Positions 1-10,900 of a stretch of 64,000 nt of DNA are shown here, in pieces. This DNA is from JACQAP01 sp035548375 (GTDB taxonomy: Bacteria > Pseudomonadota > Gammaproteobacteria > Burkholderiales > JACQAP01): assembly GCA_035548375.1 (NCBI GenBank), contig DASZTG010000022.1:1-64000 (forward strand), in the 5' to 3' direction. The position numbers were made by a program, and so were the translations under genes. The notes beneath the pieces are model-generated. The model ran no database searches, was not told the DNA's origin, and saw only the letters and a program-made list of their open reading frames with translations. The stretch's first letter is position 1. The number at the start of each line of letters is the position of its first letter.

Positions 1-2928
<2,928 letters not shown>

Positions 2929-2931
2929 GAT

Positions 2932-4077
2932 CTAGCGATGCGCCTTGTGGCTTTCCATCAGGCCGATGAAGCGGTCGAACAGGTAGTCGACGTCGTGCGG
3001 CCCCGGGCTCGCCTCGGGGTGGCCCTGGAAGCAGAACGCCGGCTTGTCGGTGCGCGCGAATCCCTGCAGGCTACCGTCGAACAGCGAAACATGCGTGACC
3101 TTCACGTTCGCAGGCAGCGATTTCGCATCGACCGCGAAGCCGTGGTTCTGGCTGGTGATCATCACGCGGCCGGACTCGACGTCCTGCACCGGATGATTGG
3201 CGCCGTGGTGGCCGAACTTCATCTTGATGGTACGGCCTCCGCTCGCGAGCCCGAGCAGCTGGTGGCCCAGGCAAATGCCGAAAGTCGGGATCCCGGCATC
3301 GAGAAATCTCCCGATCGCCTCGATCGCATAGTCGCAGGGCTCGGGATCGCCCGGGCCGTTGGAAAGGAACACGCCGTCGGGCTTCAATGCCAGCGCTTCC
3401 TTCGCGGGAGTTTGCGCGGGAAGCACGGTGAGCCTGCAGCCGCGGCTCGCCAGCATGCGCAGGATGTTCTGCTTGACCCCGTAGTCGTAGGCGACCACGT
3501 GGTGCTTCGGATCGGCCTGCGTGCCGTGGCCCTTGCCCAGTTCCCATTCGGTGCGATTCCACTCGTAGGGCTTCTCGCAACTGACGACTTTCGCGAGGTC
3601 CATGCCGGCGAGGCCGGGAAACGCGCGCGCCTGTGCCAGCGCGAAGGCTTCGTCGACTTCGCCGCCCATCAGGCAGCCGTTCTGTGCGCCCTTGTCGCGC
3701 AGGATGCGCGTCAGCTTGCGCGTATCGATGCCGGCAATCGCTGGAATGCCCTGCTCCTGCAGGTAGCCGGACAACCCCTGGCTCGAGCGGAAATTGCTCG
3801 CCCGCACGGGCAGGTCGCGGATGACGAGGCCGGCGGAAAAGACCTTGCCGGACTCCATGTCCTCCGGGTTCACGCCGACGTTTCCGATGTGCGGATACGT
3901 TAGCGTGACGATCTGGCGGCAATAGGACGGATCGGTCAGGATTTCCTGGTAACCGGTCATCGCCGTGTTGAAGACGACCTCGCCGGACGCGTGGGCCTTC
4001 GCACCGATCGAAATCCCGCGAAATACCGTGCCGTCGGCGAGCACGAGTATGGCGGGCAGACGATCGACGGCAGGCAA
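2932..4077 (-). CDS. carA: Carbamoyl-phosphate synthase small (glutaminase) subunit
   Basis: CarA hydrolyses glutamine and channels ammonia to CarB. It is 381 residues (E. coli 382). The N-terminal CPSase small-chain domain contains NTAMTGYQEILTDPSY, and the C-terminal class I amidotransferase domain has nucleophile C269 in FGICLGHQLLG and the His353/Glu355 pair in FQGHPEAS; all three match E. coli numbering. The start is a TTG preceded by GGGAG six bases away; an in-frame GTG eleven codons later is the alternative. It is followed by carB after 3 nt and preceded by a hairpin that separates it from dapB. Confidence 0.97.
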   Translation of the reverse strand: MPAVDRLPAILVLADGTVFRGISIGAKAHASGEVVFNTAMTGYQEILTDPSYCRQIVTLTYPHIGNVGVNPEDMESGKVFSAGLVIRDLPVRASNFRSSQGLSGYLQEQGIPAIAGIDTRKLTRILRDKGAQNGCLMGGEVDEAFALAQARAFPGLAGMDLAKVVSCEKPYEWNRTEWELGKGHGTQADPKHHVVAYDYGVKQNILRMLASRGCRLTVLPAQTPAKEALALKPDGVFLSNGPGDPEPCDYAIEAIGRFLDAGIPTFGICLGHQLLGLASGGRTIKMKFGHHGANHPVQDVESGRVMITSQNHGFAVDAKSLPANVKVTHVSLFDGSLQGFARTDKPAFCFQGHPEASPGPHDVDYLFDRFIGLMESHKAHR

Positions 4078-4132
4078 GGGAGGCTCCCGGAAGCGCGGTT
4101 ACAGGGGTACGCCGTTTCAGCGGTACACATGG

Positions 4133-4165
4133 AAAGCGGGAGAGGCGCCTGGCCCCTCCCGCTTT
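4133..4165. terminator. Stem-loop between dapB and carA
   Basis: A perfect 10-bp inverted repeat, AAAGCGGGAG with CTCCCGCTTT, surrounds a 13-nt loop. It lies about 55 nt before the carA start and 59 nt after the dapB stop on the minus strand. Its arms end in TTT but there is no long U run, so it may be a weak terminator, an mRNA-stabilising hairpin or part of a carAB leader control. Confidence 0.5.
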
Positions 4166-4223
4166 CATTTGGTCTGCGATTATAGAGTAACGCCCCCGGC
4201 GGTTCAATCCGCCGCCCGCGCCG

Positions 4224-5030
4224 TCACTTCAAGCCGAGCACATCCTGCATGTCGAACAATCCGTTGCGCTTGTCAGCGAGGTAGCGGGCGGCGCGCAACG
4301 CCCCCAGCGCGAACGTGGCGCGGCTCGCCGCCTTGTGCGTGATCTCGACCCGCTCGCCGATGCCGGCGAACAGCGCGGTGTGGTCGCCGACGATGTCGCC
4401 GCCGCGTACGGTGGCGAATCCGATGGTCGAAGCCTTGCGCTCGCCCGTGACGCCTTCGCGACCGTAAACCGCCTCCTTCGCCAGGTCGCGCCCCATCGCG
4501 GAAGCGATCACCTCGCCCAGGCGCAGCGCGGTGCCGGAGGGCGCGTCTACCTTGTGGCGATGGTGGGCCTCGATGATCTCGACGTCGTAGCCTTCGCTCA
4601 AGACCTTCGCGGCGATCTCGGCGAGCTTGAACGTGAGGTTCACGCCCACGCTCATGTTCGGGGCCATGACGATGGGAATGCTGCGGGCGGCCTCCGCGAT
4701 CGCCGCTTTCTGCGCGGGTTGCAGGCCGGTGGTGCCGACCACCATGCGGATGCCGAGCGAACGGCACAGCACGACATGATCCATCGTGCCCTCCGGCCGC
4801 GTGAAATCCACCAGCACGTCGCAACTGGGCAGCACGCGCTCGAGATCATCCGAGATCGCGACGCCGCAGGGTGCGCCGATCTGCTCGCCGGCGTCCTTGC
4901 CGAGCGCCGGGTTGCCCGGCATTTCCAGCGCCGCCTTCAGGCGGAAATCCGCCGATTGCGCGACCGCCTCGATCAACGCGCGGCCCATGCGCCCGGAACT
5001 GCCGGCTATCGCGACCTGCTGGACGGTCAT
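4224..5030 (-). CDS. dapB: 4-hydroxy-tetrahydrodipicolinate reductase
   Basis: DapB reduces 4-hydroxy-tetrahydrodipicolinate with NAD(P)H in the diaminopimelate/lysine pathway, supplying peptidoglycan. It has 268 residues (E. coli 273). The N-terminal dinucleotide fold begins VAIAGSSGRMGRALIEA (6-22). The substrate and catalytic motif EAHHRHKVDAPSGTALR is at 154-170, and GTTGLQP at 99-105 is part of the cofactor region. It sits 16 nt downstream of bamE on the same strand, so bamE-dapB is probably one transcript; carAB may be reached by read-through across the 4133-4165 hairpin. Confidence 0.97.
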   Translation of the reverse strand: MTVQQVAIAGSSGRMGRALIEAVAQSADFRLKAALEMPGNPALGKDAGEQIGAPCGVAISDDLERVLPSCDVLVDFTRPEGTMDHVVLCRSLGIRMVVGTTGLQPAQKAAIAEAARSIPIVMAPNMSVGVNLTFKLAEIAAKVLSEGYDVEIIEAHHRHKVDAPSGTALRLGEVIASAMGRDLAKEAVYGREGVTGERKASTIGFATVRGGDIVGDHTALFAGIGERVEITHKAASRATFALGALRAARYLADKRNGLFDMQDVLGLK

Positions 5031-5046
5031 CGGTCTGGCGGCCGTC

Positions 5047-5397
5047 TCAAGGCTGGCTGTTCGCGGCGGGGCCGGCTTGCGACAGCGTGTCCGCCGGAAC
5101 GATGTCGCCCTCGACGCTCTTCAGCTTGTCGCCGTCGAACACCACCCTGACCTTGTGCCTGACCTTGACCTTTTCCGCCTTGCCGGTGAGATAGACATAG
5201 TCCCACTGGTTCTGGTGGAAAGGATCGGCGATCAGCGGCGTGCCGAGGATGAACTTCACCTGCGAGCGCGTCATCTCGGGCTTGAGCTTGGCGACCATCG
5301 CCTGGTCGACGTAGTTGCCCTGCTGGATATCGATCTTGTGCGTGACGAGCGTGCAGCCGGCAAGCAGGCAGGGCAGCAGGAGGAACTGGAGACGCAT
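5047..5397 (-). CDS. bamE: Outer membrane assembly lipoprotein BamE (OmlA/SmpA)
   Basis: BamE is a small lipoprotein of the BAM complex that inserts beta-barrel proteins in the outer membrane. I start it at the internal ATG giving MRLQFLLLPCLLAGC, a lipoprotein signal with lipobox LAGC and lipidated C15; the frame can extend 17 codons upstream but that extension lacks signal-peptide character. The mature 102 residues hold the SmpA/OmlA fold signature GNYVDQAMVAKLKPEMTRSQ, then LGTPLIADPFHQNQWDYVYL. It is divergent from fur with 105 nt between them, the usual proteobacterial arrangement, and is followed 16 nt later by dapB. Confidence 0.93.
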   Translation of the reverse strand: MRLQFLLLPCLLAGCTLVTHKIDIQQGNYVDQAMVAKLKPEMTRSQVKFILGTPLIADPFHQNQWDYVYLTGKAEKVKVRHKVRVVFDGDKLKSVEGDIVPADTLSQAGPAANSQP

Positions 5398-5437
5398 TCT
5401 CGTTATCTCGCGGCCCGTCGGTGTTCGCCGCGAGCGG

Positions 5438-5491
5438 TTTCCAAGCATGTTGAAAGCCGCTATGATAATTCACCCTTTGCCCGCCTGTCAG
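5438..5491. promoter_or_regulatory. Overlapping divergent bamE/fur promoters with a Fur-box hexamer
   Basis: Plus strand (fur): TTTCCA at 5438-5443, 17 nt, TATGAT at 5461-5466. Minus strand (bamE): CTGACA at 5491-5486, 18 nt, TATCAT at 5467-5462. The two -10 elements share the same bases. GATAAT at 5464-5469, one hexamer of the Fur-box consensus, overlaps both. Assignment is by eye; one hexamer alone is weak evidence for Fur binding. Confidence 0.5.
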
Positions 5492-5502
5492 TTCTCCGTC
5501 AA

Positions 5503-5934
5503 ATGAGCACACCGCACGATCTCAAGAACATCGGATTGAAGGCGACGCTGCCGCGCCTGAAGATCCTCGACCTGTTCGAGAACAGCGACGTGCGCCACCT
5601 GACCGCCGAGGACGTCTACAAGATCCTGCTGAACGAAGGCATGGAGATCGGGCTGGCGACGATTTATCGCGTGCTCACGCAGTTCGAGCAGGCCGGGATC
5701 CTGATCCGCCACCACTTTGAATCCGGCAAGGCGGTGTTCGAGCTGAACCAGGGCGCCCATCACGACCACCTCGTCTGCCTGCAATGCGGCCAGGTCGAGG
5801 AGTTCGTCGATTCGGAAATCGAGAGGCGCCAGACCAAGATCGCCAAGGACCGCGGCTTCGTCATCCACGAGCATTCGCTGCAGCTCTACGCGGATTGCAT
5901 CAAGCCGGATTGCCCGAACAAGCCGAAATCGTAA
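5503..5934 (+). CDS. fur: Ferric uptake regulator Fur
   Basis: Fur is the Fe(II)-dependent repressor of iron uptake genes. I place the start at the ATG giving MSTPHDLKNIGLKATLPRLK; the frame is open far upstream but that part lies antisense to bamE and dapB. It has 143 residues (E. coli 148). A winged-helix domain occupies 1-82 with the recognition helix near ATIYRVLTQFEQAG. The regulatory metal site HHDHLVCLQC is at 87-95, and structural zinc cysteines C92/C95 and C132/C137 match the four cysteines of E. coli Fur. Confidence 0.97.
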   Translation: MSTPHDLKNIGLKATLPRLKILDLFENSDVRHLTAEDVYKILLNEGMEIGLATIYRVLTQFEQAGILIRHHFESGKAVFELNQGAHHDHLVCLQCGQVEEFVDSEIERRQTKIAKDRGFVIHEHSLQLYADCIKPDCPNKPKS

Positions 5935-6025
5935 GAGGCGTGAGGGGAGAGAAGTGAGGGGTCAGGGGACGAACTCGAGCCCTTTAAGCCTTGTCGATTT
6001 CCTCCTCACCCTTGGCTCCTCACCC
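5935..6025. repeat. Purine-word/pyrimidine-word intergenic inverted repeat, copy 1
   Basis: Between the convergent ends of fur and recN a run of GTGAGG/GAGGCGTGAGG-type words (5935-5968) is answered by CCTCCTCACCC and CTCCTCACCC words (6001-6025), giving a possible imperfect stem. The second arm overlaps the last recN codons. The same architecture recurs at 9722-9784, 28548-28671 and 53237-53352. Confidence 0.5.
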
Positions 6026-7694
6026 GTTTCGCTTTCCCGACCGTTTCCAGCATTTCCCGCGCATGCTTGCGCGTGGTCTCGGTGATTTTCACGCCACCCA
6101 GCATGCGCGCGATTTCCTCGACGCGCCCGGCCGCGTCGAGCACGTGAACGGCACTGGCAGTCCTGCCGCCGGCGGTGGCCTTGGCTACCTGCCATTGGTT
6201 GTCGGCCGCCGCGGCGACCTGCGGCAAGTGCGTCACGCACATCACCTGATGCCGCGAACCGAGCTCCTTCATCATGTGCCCGACGATTTCGGCGATGCGC
6301 CCGCCGATGCCGGCATCGACCTCGTCGAAGATCAAGGTCGGCACGGCGGCCACCTCGCTGGTGACGGTCTGGATCGCCAGGCTCAATCGAGAAAGCTCGC
6401 CGCCTGACGCGACTTTGGCGAGCGGCCTGGGCGTGGCGCCCGCATGGCCGGCGACCAGGAATTCGACCTGCTCGAGGCCGTGCGCGCCGCCTTCTTCCAA
6501 TATATTGAGCGCAATCTCGAATGCGCCCCCGCCCATCGCCAGCGCCTGCATCGATGCCGTGACTTTTTTTGCGAGGTCGCCCGCGCCTTTTTTGCGCGCC
6601 GCGGTGAGCTTCGCGGCGATCGCCCGATAGGCCTTGGCTGCCTCCGATTCTCGCGCGCGCAGCGCGTCGGCATCGAAGCCTTCCTCCAGCTCCGCCAGCC
6701 GCGCCTTGATGCCACGCAGCCGCTCGGGAATGTCGGGAATCTGCATCCTGAACTTGCGCGCCGCGGTGTGCACGGCATCGAGCCGGCTTTCGACTTCACG
6801 CAGGCGCTGCGGATCCAGGTCAAGTCGCTGCTGGTAGTGGCGCAGGCTGTGGATGGCTTCCTGCAACTGGATCTGGGCAGGCTCGAGCGAATCCAGGATG
6901 TCCCTGAGTTTCGGGTCGGAGTCTTCCATGCCTTTCAAGCGCGACAGCACGGACGACACCGCGCCCATCGTCGACGCCTCGCCCTCGGACAAGGTATCGA
7001 GGCCGAACTGCACGACCTCGATCAGCCCAGAGGCGTTTGCCAGCCGCCTGTGCTCAGCCTGCAATTCTTCCCACTCTTCGGCCTGAAATCCGAGCGCGTC
7101 GAGTTCCTTCGCCTGCCAGTCGAGCTGCTCGCGTTCGTTGGCCAGCGCCTGGGCATTGCTCTCGAGCGCGACGAGCTGGCGGCGCACGTCCTGCCATTTC
7201 CTGTGAGCCGCGGCCACCTCCGCCGCCAGGCCGCCCGCACCCGCGTAGCCGTCGACCAGCTCGCGTTGCGAGTTCCCGCGCAGCAGGGACTGGTGCGCGT
7301 GCTGGCCGTGGATGTCTATCAGATGTTCGCCGATTTCCTTGAGCTGCTGTACCGCGGCGGGGCGGCCGTTGACATAGGCTCGCGAGCGCCCCGAATTGTC
7401 GATGACCCGGCGCAGCAGGCATTCGCCATCGTCGCCGGAAAGATCGTTTTCGGCGAGATATCGAAGCAGCGCGGGGCTGTGCGCCACCGAGAATTCGGCG
7501 CTGATTTCGGCCTTTTCGCGGCCCTCGCGAACCATCGACGATTCCGCGCGCTCGCCGAGCACGGTCGCGAGCGCGTCGATGAGGATGGACTTCCCGGCGC
7601 CGGTCTCGCCGGTCAGCACCGTGAATCCGGGCTGGAACTCAAGGTCGAGGCGATCGACGATGGCGAAATCGCGGATGCTTAAGCTGCGCAACAT
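6006..7694 (-). CDS. recN: DNA repair ATPase RecN
   Basis: RecN is an SMC-like ATPase acting in double-strand-break repair. It has 562 residues (E. coli 553). It opens MLRSLSIRDFAIVDRLDLEF with Walker A GETGAGKSIL at 29-38. The middle is a coiled coil rich in Glu, Arg and Ala, and the C-terminal half holds the ABC signature LASGGELSRLSLA-like stretch and Walker B LIFDEVDAGIGG. It starts 19 nt after the nadK stop on the same strand, so the two are likely cotranscribed. No LexA-type operator was recognised, which is unremarkable because any promoter would lie ahead of nadK. Confidence 0.97.
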   Translation of the reverse strand: MLRSLSIRDFAIVDRLDLEFQPGFTVLTGETGAGKSILIDALATVLGERAESSMVREGREKAEISAEFSVAHSPALLRYLAENDLSGDDGECLLRRVIDNSGRSRAYVNGRPAAVQQLKEIGEHLIDIHGQHAHQSLLRGNSQRELVDGYAGAGGLAAEVAAAHRKWQDVRRQLVALESNAQALANEREQLDWQAKELDALGFQAEEWEELQAEHRRLANASGLIEVVQFGLDTLSEGEASTMGAVSSVLSRLKGMEDSDPKLRDILDSLEPAQIQLQEAIHSLRHYQQRLDLDPQRLREVESRLDAVHTAARKFRMQIPDIPERLRGIKARLAELEEGFDADALRARESEAAKAYRAIAAKLTAARKKGAGDLAKKVTASMQALAMGGGAFEIALNILEEGGAHGLEQVEFLVAGHAGATPRPLAKVASGGELSRLSLAIQTVTSEVAAVPTLIFDEVDAGIGGRIAEIVGHMMKELGSRHQVMCVTHLPQVAAAADNQWQVAKATAGGRTASAVHVLDAAGRVEEIARMLGGVKITETTRKHAREMLETVGKAKRVRSQG

Positions 7695-7713
7695 GGCTTT
7701 GCCACCGCCGCGA

Positions 7714-8586
7714 CTAAAGCGTCTCGCTCCAGTGCAGCTTCTCCCGGAGCATGTGGTAGTAGTTGTGGTCGAGGGGATGCAGCAGGCGGATCGAATGCGG
7801 GCAGCGGCGCACCTCGATGCGGTCGCGTTCCTTCAATTCATAGTGCGAATGGCTGTCGAAATGCGCGCGCGCATCGGCCGCCTTCAGGATCGAGATCTCG
7901 ATCCTGGATTCGCTGGCCACGACGATGGGCCTGTTCGAAAGCGTATGCGGGCATACCGGCACCAGCCCGATGACGTTCAGGCTCGGATGCAGGATCGGGC
8001 CGCCGGAGGACAACGCGTACGCGGTCGAGCCGGTGGGCGAAGTCACGATGAGGCCGTCGGAACGCAGGTTGTAGACGAACTTGCCGTCGATGCGCACTTC
8101 CAGCTCGATCAGGCTGCCTTCCGCGCCCTTGTTCACGGAAATGTCGTTGAAGGCCACGACGTCGAGCGCCTTGTCCTGCGCGCTCCAGACTTCGGCCTGC
8201 AGCAGCATGCGCGATTCCTCGACGTACTTGCCCTCGAGGATCGCCGACATCGCCTCGAACATGCCCTTCATCGACAGGTCGGTCAGGAAACCCAGCCGCC
8301 CCTGGTTGATGCCGACCAGCGCGACGTCGAAAGGCGCGAAGGTGCGGGCAATGTTCAGCATGGTGCCGTCGCCGCCGATCACGATCGCGAGCTCCGCCGC
8401 GCGTCCCACTTCTTCCAGCGGCAACACCGTGACGCCGGTCTTGCCGAGGTGAGACGCGGTCAAGGGGTCGAGCAGGACGCGCACGCCGCGCTCTTGCAGG
8501 AATTGCGCGAGCCGCAAAACGGGTTCCGCGATCTCGGGACTCTTGTATTTGCCGATCAGCGCGACGGTCGTGAATGTCTTCGACAT
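7714..8586 (-). CDS. nadK: NAD kinase
   Basis: NadK phosphorylates NAD to NADP. I choose the ATG giving MSKTFTTVALIGKYKSPEIA, for 290 residues (E. coli 292); an upstream in-frame ATG would add 35 non-conserved residues overlapping the hrcA start. Family motifs are GGDGT at 71-75 inside IVIGGDGTMLNIARTF, then FNDISVNKG and SPTGSTAYALSSGGPI. There is no Shine-Dalgarno before this ATG. A TCTAAT box ends 7 nt upstream, so the message may be leaderless. Confidence 0.96.
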   Translation of the reverse strand: MSKTFTTVALIGKYKSPEIAEPVLRLAQFLQERGVRVLLDPLTASHLGKTGVTVLPLEEVGRAAELAIVIGGDGTMLNIARTFAPFDVALVGINQGRLGFLTDLSMKGMFEAMSAILEGKYVEESRMLLQAEVWSAQDKALDVVAFNDISVNKGAEGSLIELEVRIDGKFVYNLRSDGLIVTSPTGSTAYALSSGGPILHPSLNVIGLVPVCPHTLSNRPIVVASESRIEISILKAADARAHFDSHSHYELKERDRIEVRRCPHSIRLLHPLDHNYYHMLREKLHWSETL

Positions 8587-8593
8587 GCTTCGA

Positions 8594-8599
8594 ATTAGA
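8594..8599 (-). promoter_or_regulatory. -10 box of nadK, 7 nt before the ATG
   Basis: On the minus strand TCTAAT (5 of 6 to TATAAT) is followed by seven bases and then the nadK ATG. Transcription would begin at or beside the start codon. No convincing -35 was found at 16-18 nt. Confidence 0.45.
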
Positions 8600-8671
8600 G
8601 CACATTTGACCTTTCGCCTCCCACCCCGCGGTTCACGATCCGCCGCGAGACAAGTCCGGGCAGCGGCGCGG

Positions 8672-8677
8672 TAGAAT
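8672..8677 (+). promoter_or_regulatory. -10 box of hrcA, 6 nt before the ATG
   Basis: TAGAAT (5 of 6) lies six bases before the hrcA ATG, with GAGACA at 8647-8652 as a poor -35 at 19 nt. The bases between carry no Shine-Dalgarno, again implying a leaderless transcript. No CIRCE inverted repeat (TTAGCACTC and its complement) is present here. Confidence 0.45.
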
Positions 8678-8683
8678 GCAGCC

Positions 8684-9721
8684 ATGGCCACGGGCGAAAA
8701 TTTTCCGAGCGAGCGTGCGCAGCGCCTGCTGAAAATGCTGGTCGAGCGCTACATCTCCGACGGTCAGCCCGTCGGGTCGCGCGCGCTCGCGCGCCTGTCC
8801 GGCCTCGAATTGAGCCCTGCCAGCATCCGCAACGTCATGGCGGACCTCGAGGAACTCGGCTTCATTTCCAGCCCGCACACTTCCGCCGGCCGCGTGCCGA
8901 CCCCGCGCGGCTACCGCTTCTTCGTCGACACCTTGCTCAAGGTGCGCCCGCTCGACAAGGTCGAGATCAGCCAGCTCGAGGGCCAGCTGCAGCCCGACAA
9001 TACGCAAAAGCTCGTGTCGCAGGCCTCCCACCTGTTGTCCGACCTCACGCGATTCGCCGGCGTGGTGATGACGCCGAAGCGCAAGACCGCGGCCTTCCGG
9101 CACATCGAATTCCTGAGCCTGTCGGAAAAACGCATCCTGCTGATCATCGTCGCGCCCGACGGCGATGTGCAGAACCGCATCATCCTGACCGAGCGCGCGT
9201 ACAGCCCGGCGGAACTCGTCGAGGCGGGAAACTTCCTGAACCAGAACTACGCGGGCCTGACCTTCGACGAGATCAAGGGCCGCATCCACGACGAGCTGCG
9301 CCAGTTGCGCGAGGACATGACGCGGCTGATGACCATGGCGCTGGAAGCCGGCACCCAGGCGATGGGCAGCCCTTCCGAGGATTACGTGCTCTCGGGCGGC
9401 CACAACCTGCTGCATGTGCAGGACCTCTCCTCCAACATGGCCAACCTGCGCAAGCTCTTCGACATGTTCGAGCAGAAGACAGGCCTGCTGCAGTTGCTCG
9501 ACGTCAGCAGCCGCGCCGAGGGCGTGCAGATATTCATCGGCGGTGAATCCGGACTGGTGCCACTCGACGAATGCAGCGTGGTGACCGCGCCCTATGAAGT
9601 CGACGGGCAAGTCGTGGGTACCGTCGGCGTCGTCGGCCCGACGCGCATGGCCTACGAGCGCGTGATCCCCATCGTCGACATCACGGCGAAGTTGCTTTCC
9701 AGCGCGCTCTCGCAGCATTGA
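8684..9721 (+). CDS. hrcA: Heat-inducible transcription repressor HrcA
   Basis: HrcA represses groE/dnaK-type operons by binding CIRCE elements and is inactivated when GroEL is titrated. It has 345 residues, full length. The winged-helix N-terminus contains SERAQRLLKMLVERYISDGQ, PVGSRALARLSGLELSPASI and RNVMADLEELGFISSPHTSA-GRVPT; the rest is the GAF-like dimerisation domain ending in the conserved VGVVGPTRMAYERVIPIVDI. It is divergent from nadK and precedes hemH. Neither grpE nor dnaK in this window carries a CIRCE site, so its targets must lie elsewhere. Confidence 0.96.
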   Translation: MATGENFPSERAQRLLKMLVERYISDGQPVGSRALARLSGLELSPASIRNVMADLEELGFISSPHTSAGRVPTPRGYRFFVDTLLKVRPLDKVEISQLEGQLQPDNTQKLVSQASHLLSDLTRFAGVVMTPKRKTAAFRHIEFLSLSEKRILLIIVAPDGDVQNRIILTERAYSPAELVEAGNFLNQNYAGLTFDEIKGRIHDELRQLREDMTRLMTMALEAGTQAMGSPSEDYVLSGGHNLLHVQDLSSNMANLRKLFDMFEQKTGLLQLLDVSSRAEGVQIFIGGESGLVPLDECSVVTAPYEVDGQVVGTVGVVGPTRMAYERVIPIVDITAKLLSSALSQH

Positions 9722-9784
9722 GGCACGAAGCACGCGTGGCGGGGTTCATGTCGCGCGCCGCGCGCCGCGTGCCTTGCGCCTGAG
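9722..9784. repeat. Intergenic inverted repeat, copy 2
   Basis: GAGGCACGAAGCACGCG just after the hrcA stop is matched by CGCGTGCCTTGCGCCTGAGG just before hemH, forming an imperfect stem across the gap. Word content matches the copy at 28548-28671. Its 3' end supplies GAGGAG, the hemH ribosome binding site. Confidence 0.5.
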
Positions 9785-9789
9785 GAGCC

Positions 9790-10893
9790 ATGCCTTTCCT
9801 TCCTGAACCGAAACACCAGCATGGCGCGATCGCCCGAACCGGCATCCTGCTGGTCAACCTCGGCACGCCCGCCGCGCCGACCGCGGAGGCCTTGCGTCCT
9901 TATTTGCGGGAATTCCTGTCCGATCCGCGCGTGGTCGAGATCCCGCGCGCGTTGTGGTGGCCCATCCTCAACGGCGTGATCCTGCGCATGCGGCCAAGGC
10001 AATCCGCGGCGAAATACGCGCAGATCTGGACGAAGGAAGGTTCGCCGCTCGCCGTGCACACCGCGAAACAGGCAACCCTGCTCAGGGGCTACCTCGGCGA
10101 GCGCATCAAGTCGCCGCATGTGGTTGCCTGGGCCATGCGCTACGGACAGCCGTCGATCGAGTCGGCGCTGCGTTACCTGCGCGAGCAGGGTTGCGACCGG
10201 ATCCTGGTATTGCCGCTGTATCCGCAATATGCGGCCGCCACGACGGCGAGCACGTACGACGCGGTGTTCGATGCCGTGAAGAAAATGCGCAACGCGCCGG
10301 CGCTGCGGCTGGTGAAGCATTTCCACGACCATCCCGCCTACATCGCTGCGCTGGCGAAAAGCGTGAACGACCACTGGGTGGCAAACGGCCGGCCGGACAA
10401 GCTGCTGATGAGCTTCCACGGGTTGCCGCGCTTCGCGCTCGACAAGGGCGATCCCTACCACTGCGAATGCCAGAAAACCGCGCGCCTGCTGGCCGCGGAG
10501 GTCGGCCTCGAGCCCGACCAATACGTCGTGACATTCCAGTCGCGCTTTGGCCGCGCCGAGTGGCTCAAGCCCTACACGATGAAAACCGTGGAAGAGCTGG
10601 GCAAGCGCAAGACCGGACGGCTCGATGTGATCTGCCCGGGATTCGTCTCGGACTGCCTGGAAACGCTGGAAGAAATCGGCATCGAGAACAAGGCGGCCTA
10701 CGTGGCTGCAGGCGGCAAGGGATTCGAGTACATCGCGTGCATGAACGAGAGCCACGCGTGGATCCAGGCGCTGGCGCGGATCGCCGCGGAAAACCTGCAC
10801 GGCTGGGTATCGACGGAATGGGATGGCGCTGCCGCGGCACGCGAAGCGGGGGCGAGCCGGGATCGCGCCGCCGCCCTCGGCGCGAAGGAGTGA
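9790..10893 (+). CDS. hemH: Ferrochelatase
   Basis: HemH inserts Fe(II) into protoporphyrin IX, the last step of haem synthesis. It has 367 residues. Motifs include TGILLVNLGTPAAPTAEALR near the N-terminus, the catalytic His210 in LLMSFHGLPRFAL and Glu291 in GFVSDCLETLEEIGIE, corresponding to H194 and E264 of E. coli. The sequence CECQ after DPYH is typical of proteobacterial enzymes. A GAGGAG ribosome binding site sits just before the ATG. The C-terminus carries an Ala/Arg-rich tail of about 20 residues beyond the conserved end. Confidence 0.97.
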   Translation: MPFLPEPKHQHGAIARTGILLVNLGTPAAPTAEALRPYLREFLSDPRVVEIPRALWWPILNGVILRMRPRQSAAKYAQIWTKEGSPLAVHTAKQATLLRGYLGERIKSPHVVAWAMRYGQPSIESALRYLREQGCDRILVLPLYPQYAAATTASTYDAVFDAVKKMRNAPALRLVKHFHDHPAYIAALAKSVNDHWVANGRPDKLLMSFHGLPRFALDKGDPYHCECQKTARLLAAEVGLEPDQYVVTFQSRFGRAEWLKPYTMKTVEELGKRKTGRLDVICPGFVSDCLETLEEIGIENKAAYVAAGGKGFEYIACMNESHAWIQALARIAAENLHGWVSTEWDGAAAAREAGASRDRAAALGAKE

Positions 10894-10900
10894 GGTTCGC

